Source of the DNA: CAYMST01 sp964393115
GTDB lineage: Bacteria; Bacteroidota; Bacteroidia; Cytophagales; Cyclobacteriaceae
Direction of reading: 5' to 3'
NCBI GenBank assembly: GCA_964393115.1
Contig: CAYMST010000272.1
Location: 1-6,280 of the forward strand
DNA: 6,280 nt
In this document: in pieces, positions 1 through 6,279 of the stretch
Numbering within the stretch: position 1 is the stretch's first letter
Layout of the letters: each line of letters starts with the position of its first letter
Notes under the pieces: generated by a model
The model's database searches: none
Told to the model about the DNA's origin: nothing
What the model saw: only the letters and a program-made list of their open reading frames with translations
Position numbers and translations under genes: made by a program

Positions 1-99
1 TGTTTTGTTCAAATTATCCGACAAAATACGCATTCTATTGAAAAAAATGAATTCCATCTCCATCTATCTAATGGACAAATGCCAAATTCAATTCTCTAA
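1..99 (+). CDS. Possible C-terminal end of an upstream gene (partial, unrecognised)
   Basis: Frame 1 is open from the left edge of the window to a TAA at 97-99, which would give the last 32 residues of a protein whose start lies outside. The peptide ends NGQMPNSIL and includes a short alternating stretch (EFHLHLS) that could be a beta strand. The stop lies 11 bases before the ATG of the lipoprotein gene, a spacing typical of an operon. I do not recognise the family. A caution is that frame 2 is also open here, from base 2 to a TGA at 116-118, so openness alone does not prove coding. Frame 1 is preferred only because of its neat spacing to the next gene. Confidence 0.35.
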   Translation, partial: CFVQIIRQNTHSIEKNEFHLHLSNGQMPNSIL

Positions 100-110
100 A
101 ATTTATCGTA

Positions 111-869
111 ATGATTGAGTTCAGAATAAGCTTCTTCTTGCTTTTAATCCTATCTGGCTGCTCCAGTAGCCCGAGCAAATCATCATCGCGTCCAATTGAT
201 CATCATCCATGGACTCTACTCCTAAAAAAACATGTTAGCGCCAAGGGTTTTGTTGATTATCAGTCCTTTGTAAAAGACTCATCACTGCTTAATTCATACC
301 TTCGAACTCTTTCGGATAATGCGCCTAATGATGTAAACTGGAATGTTTCTGAGCGTATGGCCTATTGGATTAACGCATATAATGCGTTTACGGTTAAACT
401 TATCGTTGATCACTATCCTGTGTCATCAATAAGGGATATCGGCAGTCAAATTCAAATTCCGTTTGTACTCTCGCCTTGGGATATCAAATTCATAACTATA
501 AATGAAAAACAGATGGATTTAAATAATATTGAGCATGGAGTTCTACGAAAGGAATTCAATGATCCTAGAATACATTTCGCCATTGTCTGCGCTTCTAAAT
601 CGTGTCCAAGGCTGAGAAACGAAGCGTATCAGGCAGAAATACTTGAGAAACAGTTAGAAGAGCAAGCTCATGACTTTTTTTCGGACAGTACTAAAAATGT
701 AATAAGACCTGAAAAAGTAAAGGTGTCAAAAATTTTTTCATGGTTTAAAAGTGATTTTACCAAAGACGAAGAGTTGATTGAATTTATTGATCGTTACACA
801 GAGCTCTCTTTAAATTCAGATACTGAAATTTCTCATTTACAGTATGATTGGAGTCTGAACGGAAAATAA
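111..869 (+). CDS. DUF547 domain lipoprotein
   Basis: This is a complete 252-residue protein. It begins with a lipoprotein signal peptide: a short hydrophobic stretch (residues 7-14) leads into a lipobox LSGC at 14-17, with Cys17 as the predicted lipidated residue. A Ser-rich linker (18-27) follows. The rest matches the DUF547 family: AYWINAYNAF at 84-93, the HYPVSSIRD stretch at 101-109, IEHGVLR at 141-147, DPRIHFAIVCASKSCP at 151-166, SKIFSWFKSDF at 206-216, and a closing YDWSLN at 245-250. The protein should therefore be anchored in the cell envelope, facing the periplasm. No reaction is established for this family as far as I know. The conserved His155, Cys160 and Cys165 could be functional, but that is inference. 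The ATG at 111 is chosen because it gives the complete signal peptide. The nearest in-frame stop upstream is at 69-71, with no ATG between. No Shine-Dalgarno sequence is seen, which is usual in Bacteroidota. Confidence 0.9.
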   Translation: MIEFRISFFLLLILSGCSSSPSKSSSRPIDHHPWTLLLKKHVSAKGFVDYQSFVKDSSLLNSYLRTLSDNAPNDVNWNVSERMAYWINAYNAFTVKLIVDHYPVSSIRDIGSQIQIPFVLSPWDIKFITINEKQMDLNNIEHGVLRKEFNDPRIHFAIVCASKSCPRLRNEAYQAEILEKQLEEQAHDFFSDSTKNVIRPEKVKVSKIFSWFKSDFTKDEELIEFIDRYTELSLNSDTEISHLQYDWSLNGK

Positions 870-892
870 TTATTTCAGCTTTTTGAAATAAT
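869..892 (+). terminator. Possible weak hairpin terminator at the end of the lipoprotein gene
   Basis: A perfect 9-base inverted repeat (ATTATTTCA at 869-877, TGAAATAAT at 884-892) has a six-base loop and begins at the last base of the stop codon. The stem is nearly all A/T and no T-run follows on the + strand, so it would be a poor intrinsic terminator. It could instead protect the 3' end of the mRNA. Confidence 0.35.
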
Positions 893-918
893 ATATGCGT
901 CGGTAAATCAAATAAATT

Positions 919-926
919 TAACTTTG
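919..926 (+). promoter_or_regulatory. Candidate Bacteroidota -7 promoter element for carB
   Basis: TAACTTTG is an exact match to the TAnnTTTG element recognised by the primary sigma factor of Bacteroidota. It lies about 140 bases before the carB start in a gene-free stretch. I see no TTTG or TTG at the expected -33 distance (about 19-21 bases upstream), so only half of the promoter is supported. Confidence 0.35.
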
Positions 927-969
927 CGCCAATTTGAGCCTACACGTAAAGATTGGTACGTTGAGCAAA

Positions 970-1001
970 GTGTTAAGTCTTGTTTTAACGCCTTGTAAGA
1001 C
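970..1001 (+). promoter_or_regulatory. Interleaved inverted repeats in the carB leader (possible RNA pseudoknot)
   Basis: Arm 970-976 (GTGTTAA) pairs with 985-991 (TTAACGC) in seven pairs, one of them G-U. Its loop contains 977-982 (GTCTTG), which pairs with 996-1001 (TAAGAC) in six pairs, one of them G-U. The order of the arms is that of an H-type pseudoknot; alternatively the two stems could form separately. The stems are short and the linking segments are tight, so chance pairing in AT-rich DNA is a real possibility. A regulatory role is inference only. Confidence 0.2.
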
Positions 1002-1038
1002 AGCTTTTTATGTGAGTAAGGGGTATTTATAAAAGGTC

Positions 1039-1062
1039 AAATAAAACGATAATTTTTTATTT
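1039..1062 (+). repeat. Inverted repeat abutting the carB start codon
   Basis: AAATAAAA (1039-1046) and TTTTATTT (1055-1062) are perfect reverse complements with an eight-base loop. The structure ends two bases before the carB ATG, so folding would cover the ribosome-entry site. An all-A/U stem is weak, and the A/T-rich composition alone may explain it. Confidence 0.35.
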
Positions 1063-1064
1063 CC

Positions 1065-3878
1065 ATGCCTAGAGACAATAGCATCAAGTCTGTTTTAATC
1101 ATCGGTTCGGGACCAATTATTATTGGTCAAGCTTGTGAGTTCGACTACTCTGGATCACAAGCCTCGAGGTCCTTACGAGAAGAGGGAATCGAGGTAACAT
1201 TGATCAATTCCAATCCGGCCACTATTATGACCGATAGTGTGACAGCGGATAATGTGTATCTCAAGCCGTTGAACAAGAAGTCAATTATCGAGATTCTCAA
1301 GAAGCATGATATTGACGCTGTACTTCCAACTATGGGAGGGCAGACAGCGCTTAATCTAGCGATAGACTGCGACAAAGCAGGTATCTGGGAAAAGTTTGGC
1401 GTGAAGATTATCGGTGTTGATATTGATGCTATTGAGACAACAGAGGATCGGGAGAAGTTCCGTCTCAAAATGCAGGAGATTGAAGTCAATGTCTGTAAAG
1501 GGGAGACAGCCACATCATTTCTAAAAGGAAAAGAAATTGCTCAGGAAATAGGTTTTCCTCTAGTTATCAGACCTTCTTTCACGCTTGGAGGTTATGGAGG
1601 TGGTTTTGTGAATACTGCTGAAGAGTTTGATCAAGCGCTAAATCGTGGATTGGAAGCATCCCCAATTCATGAGGTGTTGGTAGAGCAGAGTATCCTAGGT
1701 TGGAAAGAGTACGAATTAGAGCTACTTAGAGATAGTTTAGGAAATGTAATTATTATCTGTTCCATTGAGAACTTTGATCCAATGGGAGTACATACTGGTG
1801 ATTCTATTACGGTAGCTCCAGCCATGACCCTACCAGATACTGTATATCAGAAGATGAGGGATCTGGCTATCAAAATGATGAACGGAATAGGCGAGTTTGC
1901 TGGTGGATGTAATGTGCAATTTGCCGTGAGTCCCGTCGATGATACCATAATCGGAATTGAAATTAACCCGCGTGTATCTAGATCTTCAGCATTAGCCTCA
2001 AAAGCAACGGGGTATCCTATCGCAAAAATTGCTGCAAAGTTGGCGATCGGTTACAACTTGGACGAGCTAGAGAATCAAATTACCAAGAATACTTCTGCAT
2101 TTTTTGAGCCAGCAATCGACTATGTTATCGTAAAGATCCCAAGGTGGAACTTTGACAAGTTCAAGGGCTCGGATAAAAAATTGGGCTTACAGATGAAGGC
2201 TGTAGGCGAGGTTATGGGTATTGGAAGGAATTTCCAAGAAGCCTTACAAAAAGCATGTCAGTCCCTGGAAATAAAAAGAAATGGACTTGGTGCAGATGGA
2301 AAAGAACTTACCAACCAAGAAGCTATTTTAGAGAGCTTAAAAAACCCAAGCTGGGATAGACTTTTTCATGTTTATGATGCTTACAAACTTGGTATTCCAA
2401 CGAAGACGATTCATAAGCTTACCAAAATTGACCCATGGTTCCTGTATCAAATTGAGGAATTAATGGCTTTGGAAAACGAAGTTGAGAAATATTCTATTGA
2501 TACGCTTCCGAAACGCTTACTCTCTGAAGCTAAAAAGAAGGGATATGCGGATCGACAAATTGCTCATTTGCTGAAATGCTGGGAAAGTGAAGTCTTTAAA
2601 AAGAGAAATGAACTGGGCATCAAGCGTGTATACAAGCTTGTTGATACTTGTGCTGCTGAATTTGAAGCCCAAACCCCATATTATTACTCCACTTTTGATG
2701 ATGAGAACGAGTCGGAGGTAACTGAAAAGAAGAAAGTTATTGTCCTAGGTTCCGGTCCAAATAGAATAGGTCAAGGAATAGAGTTTGATTATTGTTGTGT
2801 GCATGGAATCTTAGCTGCCAAGGAGTGTGGCTATGAGACGATAATGATTAACTGTAACCCGGAAACTGTTTCAACAGACTTTGATGTAGCCGATAAGTTA
2901 TATTTCGAGCCAGTTTTCTGGGAGCATATATATGATATCATTTTGCATGAAAAACCTGTAGGGGTTGTTGTGCAATTAGGAGGTCAAACAGCTTTGAAGC
3001 TGGCTGAAAAACTCAATAGATATGGTATAAAAATTCTTGGAACGAGTTATGATTCACTAGACTTAGCAGAGGATAGAGGTAGGTTTTCAACTTTATTGAA
3101 GGAAAATGAAATTCCTTATCCAAAATTTGGTGTAATCGAAGATGCGGAGGAAGCGCTTGAATTATGTAAAGAATTAGGGTTTCCATTACTCGTAAGACCG
3201 TCGTATGTTTTGGGTGGTCAGAGTATGAAAATCGTGATCAATGAGGAAGAACTTGAGTCGCATGTCGTAAATATATTACGTGATATTCCAGGTAACCGGG
3301 TGCTTTTAGATCATTTTCTTGACGGTGCGATTGAAGCTGAAGCGGACGCCATTTGTGATGGAGAAGATGTACATATCATAGGAATCATGGAGCATGTAGA
3401 ACCCGCAGGTATACATTCTGGTGATTCAAATGCGGTACTACCTCCATATAATTTAGGAGACTTTGCGCTTGCACAAATTGAAGCCTACACCAAAAAGATA
3501 GCGTTAGCGCTAAATACGGTCGGCTTGATCAATATTCAGTTTGCCATTAAAAACGATCAGGTTTATATAATCGAAGCTAATCCGAGAGCTTCAAGGACTG
3601 TGCCTTTCATTTGTAAAGCTTATCAAGAGCCTTACGTGAACTACGCAGTAAAGGTGATGCTTGGTGAGAAAAAAGTTAAGGACTTTGATTTCAATCCTAT
3701 CAAGCATGGTTATGCTATCAAAGAGCCGGTGTTTTCATTTAACAAATTTCCAAATGTTAATAAAGAGCTCGGACCAGAAATGAAATCAACTGGTGAGTCA
3801 ATTTACTTTATTGACGATTTGATGGATGATTACTTCCTCGAAATTTATTCGAGACGAAATTTGTACCTTAGTAGATAA
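1065..3878 (+). CDS. carB: Carbamoyl-phosphate synthase large subunit, short form without the allosteric domain
   Basis: This is a complete 937-residue CarB. Together with the glutaminase subunit CarA it makes carbamoyl phosphate from bicarbonate, ammonia and two ATP in the cytoplasm, feeding pyrimidine and arginine synthesis. The N-terminal half is the carboxyphosphate-forming domain (about 1-400), with residues at the same numbers as in E. coli: Arg129, Arg169, Glu215, His243, Gln285, Glu299 and Asn301. An oligomerisation region (about 401-550) and the second ATP-grasp half (about 555-930) follow. In the second half Arg711, Gln825, Glu837 and Asn839 correspond to E. coli Arg715, Gln829, Glu841 and Asn843. 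The protein ends in NLYLSR where E. coli CarB (1073 residues) begins its MGS-like domain that binds UMP, IMP and ornithine. This looks like the normal family form, because the tail is ordered and is followed at once by a terminator. The start is supported by the family N-terminus (IKSVLIIGSGP) and an in-frame TAA at 1050-1052. carA is not in the window. Confidence 0.98.
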   Translation: MPRDNSIKSVLIIGSGPIIIGQACEFDYSGSQASRSLREEGIEVTLINSNPATIMTDSVTADNVYLKPLNKKSIIEILKKHDIDAVLPTMGGQTALNLAIDCDKAGIWEKFGVKIIGVDIDAIETTEDREKFRLKMQEIEVNVCKGETATSFLKGKEIAQEIGFPLVIRPSFTLGGYGGGFVNTAEEFDQALNRGLEASPIHEVLVEQSILGWKEYELELLRDSLGNVIIICSIENFDPMGVHTGDSITVAPAMTLPDTVYQKMRDLAIKMMNGIGEFAGGCNVQFAVSPVDDTIIGIEINPRVSRSSALASKATGYPIAKIAAKLAIGYNLDELENQITKNTSAFFEPAIDYVIVKIPRWNFDKFKGSDKKLGLQMKAVGEVMGIGRNFQEALQKACQSLEIKRNGLGADGKELTNQEAILESLKNPSWDRLFHVYDAYKLGIPTKTIHKLTKIDPWFLYQIEELMALENEVEKYSIDTLPKRLLSEAKKKGYADRQIAHLLKCWESEVFKKRNELGIKRVYKLVDTCAAEFEAQTPYYYSTFDDENESEVTEKKKVIVLGSGPNRIGQGIEFDYCCVHGILAAKECGYETIMINCNPETVSTDFDVADKLYFEPVFWEHIYDIILHEKPVGVVVQLGGQTALKLAEKLNRYGIKILGTSYDSLDLAEDRGRFSTLLKENEIPYPKFGVIEDAEEALELCKELGFPLLVRPSYVLGGQSMKIVINEEELESHVVNILRDIPGNRVLLDHFLDGAIEAEADAICDGEDVHIIGIMEHVEPAGIHSGDSNAVLPPYNLGDFALAQIEAYTKKIALALNTVGLINIQFAIKNDQVYIIEANPRASRTVPFICKAYQEPYVNYAVKVMLGEKKVKDFDFNPIKHGYAIKEPVFSFNKFPNVNKELGPEMKSTGESIYFIDDLMDDYFLEIYSRRNLYLSR

Positions 3879-3885
3879 TATTATT

Positions 3886-3909
3886 GGGGAAGAAGTTCTT
3901 CCCCTTTTT
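3886..3909 (+). terminator. Intrinsic terminator of carB
   Basis: GGGGAAG (3886-3892) and CTTCCCC (3898-3904) form a G/C-rich stem around a five-base loop. The symmetry continues to nine pairs around one central base. Five T residues follow directly (3905-3909). It starts eight bases after the carB stop, a textbook rho-independent layout, and should separate carB from the genes downstream. The symmetric stem does not make it a good terminator on the other strand, because the bases there do not give a clean T-run. Confidence 0.88.
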
Positions 3910-3953
3910 GTCTATTTCGACAGTTAATTTTAATTCCAGTAAACTAAGTTCTA

Positions 3954-4205
3954 TTGAAGTTCTTTTTAGTTGTTCTTTTCTTTTATTTTCTGATCAGATT
4001 CTCGGGCTCGGTTATGCGGTTTATTTCCGGAGTGACCAATACTATAAACCCCGATGGATCTAGCAGTACGAGTACAAGTAGATCAAAGAGACCGGCAAAA
4101 GATTCCAATCTTAATATTGATTTTGTGCCAGATTCTTCCTCCAAAAAAAGGAAAAAAGATAACGGTAACGGGGAGTATGTTGACTTTGAAGAAATCGAAG
4201 ACTAA
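3954..4205 (+). CDS. Small DUF4834-like membrane protein
   Basis: This is an 83-residue protein with one hydrophobic N-terminal segment (about residues 3-14, ending at Arg15). A Ser/Thr-rich linker (36-43), a basic cluster KKRKK (64-68) and an acidic tail with GEYVDFEEIED (73-83) follow. A single N-terminal membrane helix, a charged low-complexity middle and a final GEYVDYEEI-like motif are what I recall of the DUF4834 family, small Bacteroidota proteins with no known function. The start is a TTG at 3954, with an in-frame TAA at 3945-3947 just upstream. The first ATG in frame (4014) would remove the membrane helix, so TTG is preferred. The gene begins 45 bases after the carB terminator and so probably has its own promoter, but I could not identify one. 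The family assignment is from memory of the pattern; that the ORF is a real membrane-anchored protein is more certain. Confidence 0.72.
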   Translation: MKFFLVVLFFYFLIRFSGSVMRFISGVTNTINPDGSSSTSTSRSKRPAKDSNLNIDFVPDSSSKKRKKDNGNGEYVDFEEIED

Positions 4206-4251
4206 ACCTTACTCGGTGACTGTGTGTTAATTCTCTTACTAGTGATCAATT

Positions 4252-4278
4252 TTTTTGCGGAAATATGCAAAAATCCGC
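4252..4278. repeat. Overlapping alternative hairpins
   Basis: TTTTTGC (4252-4258) pairs with GCAAAAA (4267-4273) over seven bases with an eight-base loop. GCGGA (4257-4261) pairs with TCCGC (4274-4278) over five bases with a 12-base loop. The two foldings share bases 4257-4258, so they largely exclude one another. The T-run lies before the hairpin rather than after it, so this is not a normal terminator for the small upstream gene. Confidence 0.3.
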
Positions 4279-4340
4279 CGTTTGACCTTGGTTTTAAAGA
4301 AATAATTGCTACTTTTTCAAATTAATTGTTGCTCCTAATG

Positions 4341-4361
4341 ATGACTTATACAAGTAGTCAT
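4341..4361. promoter_or_regulatory. Dyad upstream of the activator gene, possible operator
   Basis: ATGACT (4341-4346) and AGTCAT (4356-4361) are perfect reverse complements separated by nine bases, 95 bases before the activator ATG. The spacing suits a dimeric helix-turn-helix protein such as the Fis-type domain encoded just downstream, which would mean autoregulation. The overlapping element TATACAAGTAG (4347-4357) recurs with one mismatch at 4412-4422. The region is AT-rich and the arms are short, so the assignment is tentative. Confidence 0.25.
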
Positions 4362-4455
4362 ACTATTTAAGCACTAATCCAATCCAACACCCACCAAAAC
4401 CGTTTCGAGCCTATATAAGTAGATAATATAAATTCTTATAGACGTTTGATGTGTT

Positions 4456-6279
4456 ATGAATCTTACTGAAGTTGGTTATTCGCTAACGGAGGCTATCCTA
4501 AATAGTCCCGAAGGGATTATTGTATTTGCATTAGATTCCAATTATCGATATATATACTTTTCCCCTACTCACAAAGAAATTATGAAATCTTTGTGGGGAA
4601 GCGACATTGAATTGGGAAATCGCATGCTTGATTTTATCGTAAATGAAAAGGATAGATCCCGCGCGAGAAGCAACTTTGACAAGGCGTTGTCCGGCGAGCG
4701 CTTGATTTTAGAGGAGGCATATGGTGATGAAAAATTTAAACGTGCATACTACGAAAATAGATATAGCCCCGTTTTTGGGACCAACGGAAACATAATAGGC
4801 TTATCGGTCTATGTAGTTGATATTACTCATATTAAGGTCACCGAACATGCCCTTCAAGAAAGCGAAAGTCACCTGCAAACGCTTTTTGATACAATGACTG
4901 AAGGAGTCGCACTTAAGGAACCCGTTTACAACCAGCGGGGTGAAATGGTGGATACAAAGGTGCTCAAAGTCAATAATGCTTATCGTAACATGTTTGGAAA
5001 CCCAAGCTTAAGAATTATCGGAGCACTTGGGAGTAAACTTTATAATATCTCGGCAAATGATGTAAAGGAGTTCTGGAGGAGACACCTCGAAAATGACGCA
5101 GTTACCGCTCAAGAGTTACCAGATCCAATAGGTGGGAGGTATTATTTAGTTACAGCTTCTCCATTGAGAAATGGAACCATAGTATCGTCGTTTTTAGATA
5201 TCACGGAGCGTAAAAACTCGGAGAGAAGGCTGAGAGAGGCTTTCATAGAAATAAAAAATCTAAAAGACCAACTTCAGCATGAAAACACCTATTTACGCGA
5301 GGAGATAAGCTTACAAAATAATTATGAACAATTAGTTTTTTCTGGAGATACCTTTAGAAAAGTCCTAACCCAGGTGGAACAAGTAGCTTCATTAGATGCC
5401 ACCGTTTTGATTATGGGTGAAACAGGAACAGGTAAGGAATTGGTAGCCAGGGCAATACATAATTTGAGTAAAAGAAAGGATAAACCGCTGATTAAGGTCA
5501 ACTGCGGGGCGCTACCTAATGACCTCGTTGAGAGCGAATTATTTGGTTATGAAAAAGGTGCGTTTACCGGTGCGATGAAATCGAAGCCAGGAAAATTTGA
5601 ATTGGCTAATGGAGGGACTTTATTTTTAGATGAAATTGGTGAAATGCCATTGGATCTTCAGGTTAAGCTACTCAGGGCTATTCAAGAAGGTGAATTTGAA
5701 AGGTTAGGAGCTACGACTACAACCAGAGTAGACGTGCGAATTATAGCAGCCACAAACAAAGACCTTCAAAAGTTAAGTGAGACAGGCGAGTTTCGTCAAG
5801 ATCTTTTTTTTCGACTCAATGTATTTCCAGTTACCATGCCAACTCTTCGTGAAAGAGTGGAGGATATACCTGTTCTGGTTAGGCATTTCGTAAAGAAATA
5901 TATGACCAAACATGAAAAGGAGATTGGGTATATATCAAATGATTTTTTGATACAACTTAAAAACTATCAATGGCCGGGTAATGTTCGAGAACTAGAGAAC
6001 ATCATTGAAAGAGCAGTTATTCTATCAGAGGATGAGCAGCTTATGACCATTGATTTGGTCCAAAATGATTCATCGATAGACTCTGGTAGGATGTCACTAG
6101 ATCAAGAGCTAGGCCTGACGCTTGATGATGTGCAACGTAACCATATTCTGAAAGTGCTTACTGCTACCGGTTGGAGAATAGATGGAGTGGATGGTGCAGC
6201 CCAAAAACTGAATATGAAGCCTAGCACACTCAGAGATAGGATGAAAAAACTGGGAGTCAAAAGACCGAAACTTTTGTGA
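4456..6279 (+). CDS. Sigma-54-dependent transcriptional activator, PAS-PAS-AAA+-Fis (FhlA/NorR-like)
   Basis: This is a complete 607-residue bacterial enhancer-binding protein, which would use ATP to remodel sigma-54 RNA polymerase at its target promoters. Two sensory PAS domains (about 8-128, ending VVDITHIK, and 138-253, ending FLDITERK) are followed by a coiled coil (about 254-287). The AAA+ domain (about 293-525) has Walker A GETGTGKE (321-328), the sigma-54 contact loop GAFTGA (368-373), Walker B GGTLFLDE (386-393), sensor I around ATN (432-434), arginine-finger region FRQDLFFRL (446-454) and sensor II WPGNVREL (506-513). The C-terminal Fis-type helix-turn-helix (about 555-604) has the longer GWRIDGVDGAAQKL form seen in FhlA/NorR proteins. 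There is no receiver domain, so it is not a classical response regulator; the PAS domains presumably sense a ligand, redox state or partner. The only cysteine is Cys350 in the ATPase domain, which argues against an iron-sulfur or thiol sensor. The ATG is supported by an in-frame TGA at 4447-4449. Signal and targets are unknown. Confidence 0.95.
   Translation: MNLTEVGYSLTEAILNSPEGIIVFALDSNYRYIYFSPTHKEIMKSLWGSDIELGNRMLDFIVNEKDRSRARSNFDKALSGERLILEEAYGDEKFKRAYYENRYSPVFGTNGNIIGLSVYVVDITHIKVTEHALQESESHLQTLFDTMTEGVALKEPVYNQRGEMVDTKVLKVNNAYRNMFGNPSLRIIGALGSKLYNISANDVKEFWRRHLENDAVTAQELPDPIGGRYYLVTASPLRNGTIVSSFLDITERKNSERRLREAFIEIKNLKDQLQHENTYLREEISLQNNYEQLVFSGDTFRKVLTQVEQVASLDATVLIMGETGTGKELVARAIHNLSKRKDKPLIKVNCGALPNDLVESELFGYEKGAFTGAMKSKPGKFELANGGTLFLDEIGEMPLDLQVKLLRAIQEGEFERLGATTTTRVDVRIIAATNKDLQKLSETGEFRQDLFFRLNVFPVTMPTLRERVEDIPVLVRHFVKKYMTKHEKEIGYISNDFLIQLKNYQWPGNVRELENIIERAVILSEDEQLMTIDLVQNDSSIDSGRMSLDQELGLTLDDVQRNHILKVLTATGWRIDGVDGAAQKLNMKPSTLRDRMKKLGVKRPKLL

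Larger units (their letters stand above)
870..1064. other. Non-coding leader region between the lipoprotein gene and carB
   Basis: These 195 bases hold no convincing ORF or tRNA. In order they contain the stop-codon hairpin (869-892), a promoter-like TAACTTTG (919-926), two interleaved inverted repeats (970-1001), a TTTTAT/ATAAAA pair (1006-1011 and 1029-1034), and an A/T-only inverted repeat ending two bases before the carB start (1039-1062). If transcription starts just after the promoter-like element, carB has a 5' leader of about 130 bases, which is long enough for RNA-level control. Confidence 0.6.
4206..4455. other. 250-base non-coding region upstream of the sigma-54 activator gene
   Basis: No credible ORF, tRNA or clear terminator is seen. 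The left part holds a pair of mutually exclusive hairpins (4252-4278). The right part holds an ATGACT/AGTCAT dyad (4341-4361), an 11-base near-direct repeat (4347-4357 and 4412-4422, 10 of 11 identical), and a TATAAG/CTTATA inverted pair (4414-4419 and 4435-4440). The region should carry the activator's promoter, but I find neither a good TAnnTTTG element nor a sigma-54 -24/-12 (GG-N10-GC) match on the + strand. Confidence 0.55.

Noticed and set aside
1145..1513. A 122-codon open frame on the - strand inside carB
   Set aside because: It lies wholly within the well-conserved first ATP-grasp half of carB, in the opposite direction. Its peptide is Ser/Ile-rich low-complexity typical of antisense shadows and matches nothing I recognise.
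3780..3878. Truncation or frameshift of carB
   Set aside because: The reading frame ends in a tail that fits short CarB proteins as I recall them, and a strong terminator begins eight bases later, leaving no room for a decayed C-terminal domain.
3905..3938. Promoter for the small membrane protein (TTTTTG followed by TAATTTTA or TAATTCCA)
   Set aside because: Neither candidate -7 element matches TAnnTTTG fully at the right spacing: one is only 14 bases after the TTTG and the other lacks the TTTG core.
4257..4280. Sigma-54-like promoter on the - strand (GGCGGATTTTTGC)
   Set aside because: The GG and GC pairs are nine bases apart instead of ten, and it would point away from the activator gene towards carB, with no - strand gene to serve.
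4436..4450. TAGACGTTTG as a -7 element of the activator gene
   Set aside because: The gap between TA and TTTG is four bases instead of two, and it would put the transcription start at or past the start codon.
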